NCBI RefSeq assembly: GCF_018274385.1
Contig: NZ_JAAFYZ010000090.1
Span: forward strand, 1-38,058
Source: Catenulispora pinistramenti
Lineage (GTDB): Bacteria > Actinomycetota > Actinomycetes > Streptomycetales > Catenulisporaceae
Direction of reading: 5' to 3'
Length of the DNA stretch: 38,058 nucleotides
Within the stretch, counting starts at the first letter, position 1; the number at the start of each line of letters is the position of its first letter. This document shows, piece after piece, positions 37,118-38,058 of this stretch. Both the position numbers and the translations under genes were made by a program. The notes beneath the pieces were generated by a model. The model was not told the origin of the DNA. It was given only the letters and a program-made list of their open reading frames with translations, and did no database searches.

Positions 37118-38058
37118 ATGTCCCACCATCTCAGCGCCCCGAACCTGCGTTATCCGCGCGATGATGCCCGGCTGGACCTGACCGACACCTTCGTGTTCCC
37201 CGCAGCCGAGCCCGGACGCACCGTTTTCATCCAGGACTCCCACCCCTACGCACCCTCGGACAGCACCGGATTCCACCCGGACGCCGTGTACCGGATCAAC
37301 GTCGACACCAACGGCGACGCCGTAGCCGACGTCGCCTTCAGCTTCGTCTTCAGCCCCACCGACGACGGCGGCCAGACTTTCACGCTCTACCACGCCGTCG
37401 GCGCCGACGCCGCCGCCCACGAGGCCGCCGGCGAGGTGCTGGCCCGCGACGTGCCGGTCAGCCTCGACGGCTCGTCACGGTACACCGAGGCCGACGGCTA
37501 CCGCGTCTTCGCCGGCCTGCGCAGCGACCCGTTCTTCATCGACCTGGAAGGCATCGTCAACAACTTCCAGTTCACCGGCAAGGACGCGTTCGGCAACGCC
37601 AACGTGCACGGCATCGCTCTCGAAGTCCCCGATGAAACGCTGGGCACTGAGAAGGTCGGCGTCTGGAGCCGGATCAGCCTGAAGGAGGACGGGACGCTGC
37701 GCTCAGTCGAACGCGGCGCGCACCCCTCGGTCATCGCCTTCCTGGTCCCCGACGAGATCAAGGAGGCCTACAACGCCGGCGAGCCCGCCGACGACCGCGC
37801 GAACTACCTGCAGACGTTCATCGCAGAACTCGCCCACACCGGCAAATACGAGCCCCAGGCAGCCGAGACCACCCTGGCCACCATCGTGCCGGACATCCTG
37901 GCCTACGACCGCACCGACCCCGTGGCCTACCCCAACGGCCGAGCCCTCACCGACGACGGCATCAGCGCCCGCCTGGCCATGGTCTCCAACGGCGCCATCC
38001 CCGGCGACGGCCTGACCCCCCACACCGACCTCCTGCCCGCCTTCCCCTACCTGGGTGC
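37118..38058 (+). CDS. DUF4331 family protein, N-terminal part (runs off window)
   Basis: An open frame from ATG 37118 to the window end (313 complete codons). It begins MSHHLSAPNLRYPRDDARLDLTDTF, matching the DUF4331 signature in which an initial SSHREAP-like segment is followed by DxTD and a beta-rich body. Further typical pieces are FHPDAVYRINVDTNGD, AFSFVFSP, SDPFFIDLEGI and the Leu/Asn-rich FTGKDAFGNANVHGIALEVP. No signal peptide precedes it. The function of the family is unknown. GGAGTGAG just upstream supports ATG 37118; a GTG two codons earlier is an alternative. The C-terminus is missing. Confidence 0.85.
   Translation, partial: MSHHLSAPNLRYPRDDARLDLTDTFVFPAAEPGRTVFIQDSHPYAPSDSTGFHPDAVYRINVDTNGDAVADVAFSFVFSPTDDGGQTFTLYHAVGADAAAHEAAGEVLARDVPVSLDGSSRYTEADGYRVFAGLRSDPFFIDLEGIVNNFQFTGKDAFGNANVHGIALEVPDETLGTEKVGVWSRISLKEDGTLRSVERGAHPSVIAFLVPDEIKEAYNAGEPADDRANYLQTFIAELAHTGKYEPQAAETTLATIVPDILAYDRTDPVAYPNGRALTDDGISARLAMVSNGAIPGDGLTPHTDLLPAFPYLG

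Overview
The window is about 38 kb of very GC-rich DNA. It has short intergenic gaps, GTG starts, lipobox and Tat signal peptides, an AfsR/SARP-type regulator and an LAXTG-like sorting signal. All of this points to a mycelial actinomycete (Streptomycetales/Catenulisporales-like). That placement is an inference from style and gene families; no rRNA or other phylogenetic marker is present.

Layout. 1-4.4 kb: tail of an IS982-type transposase, a TlpA-like thioredoxin lipoprotein, an MpaB-family oxygenase, a ricin-B lectin lipoprotein and a secreted beta-propeller protein that ends at a strong terminator. 4.4-7.3 kb: a cytochrome P450 divergent from a small membrane protein, then a class I polyphosphate kinase 2. 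7.3-12.4 kb: an envelope-signalling block. It contains an SGNH-hydrolase lipoprotein, a response regulator / histidine kinase / GerMN lipoprotein operon laid out like a miniature mtrA-mtrB-lpqB, and a membrane O-acyltransferase. The hydrolase and the acyltransferase carry the same 11-bp-period direct-repeat operator exactly 43 nt before their start codons, so they look like one regulon. 12.4-17.2 kb: DHA2-type exporter, secreted esterase, secreted clan-A glycosidase preceded by three 11-bp direct repeats, and an orphan PepX_C domain.

17.1-31.3 kb is the most distinctive region. A seven-gene, fully overlapping minus-strand operon (28125 down to 20468) encodes ACP, a FabF-type ketosynthase, two stand-alone acyltransferases, an acyl-CoA-oxidase-like flavoprotein, a KAS III enzyme and an SDR reductase. 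It is flanked by a 1057-aa AfsR/SARP regulator and a divergent NsdA-like TPR regulator. Next to it is an IspH/LytB-like protein that keeps the three cluster cysteines but, by eye, has lost most of the catalytic and diphosphate-binding residues. I read the operon as a small dedicated fatty-acyl/polyketide-type pathway. I see no dehydratase or enoyl reductase, so the product cannot be predicted.

31.3-38.1 kb: a Tat-exported L-amino-acid/L-glutamate-oxidase-like flavoprotein, a DUF4239 membrane protein, a secreted Pro-rich protein, a decayed metalloprotease that still ends in an LAFTG sorting signal, a possible small secreted protein, and the start of a DUF4331 protein that runs off the window.

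Two themes recur. First, several genes (at 6289, 8255 and 34994) have the arrangement GATA(C/T)T-N6-GTG and are probably leaderless. Second, short tandem repeats (6, 8, 15, 19, 24 and 30 bp units) are unusually frequent, both inside genes and between them.
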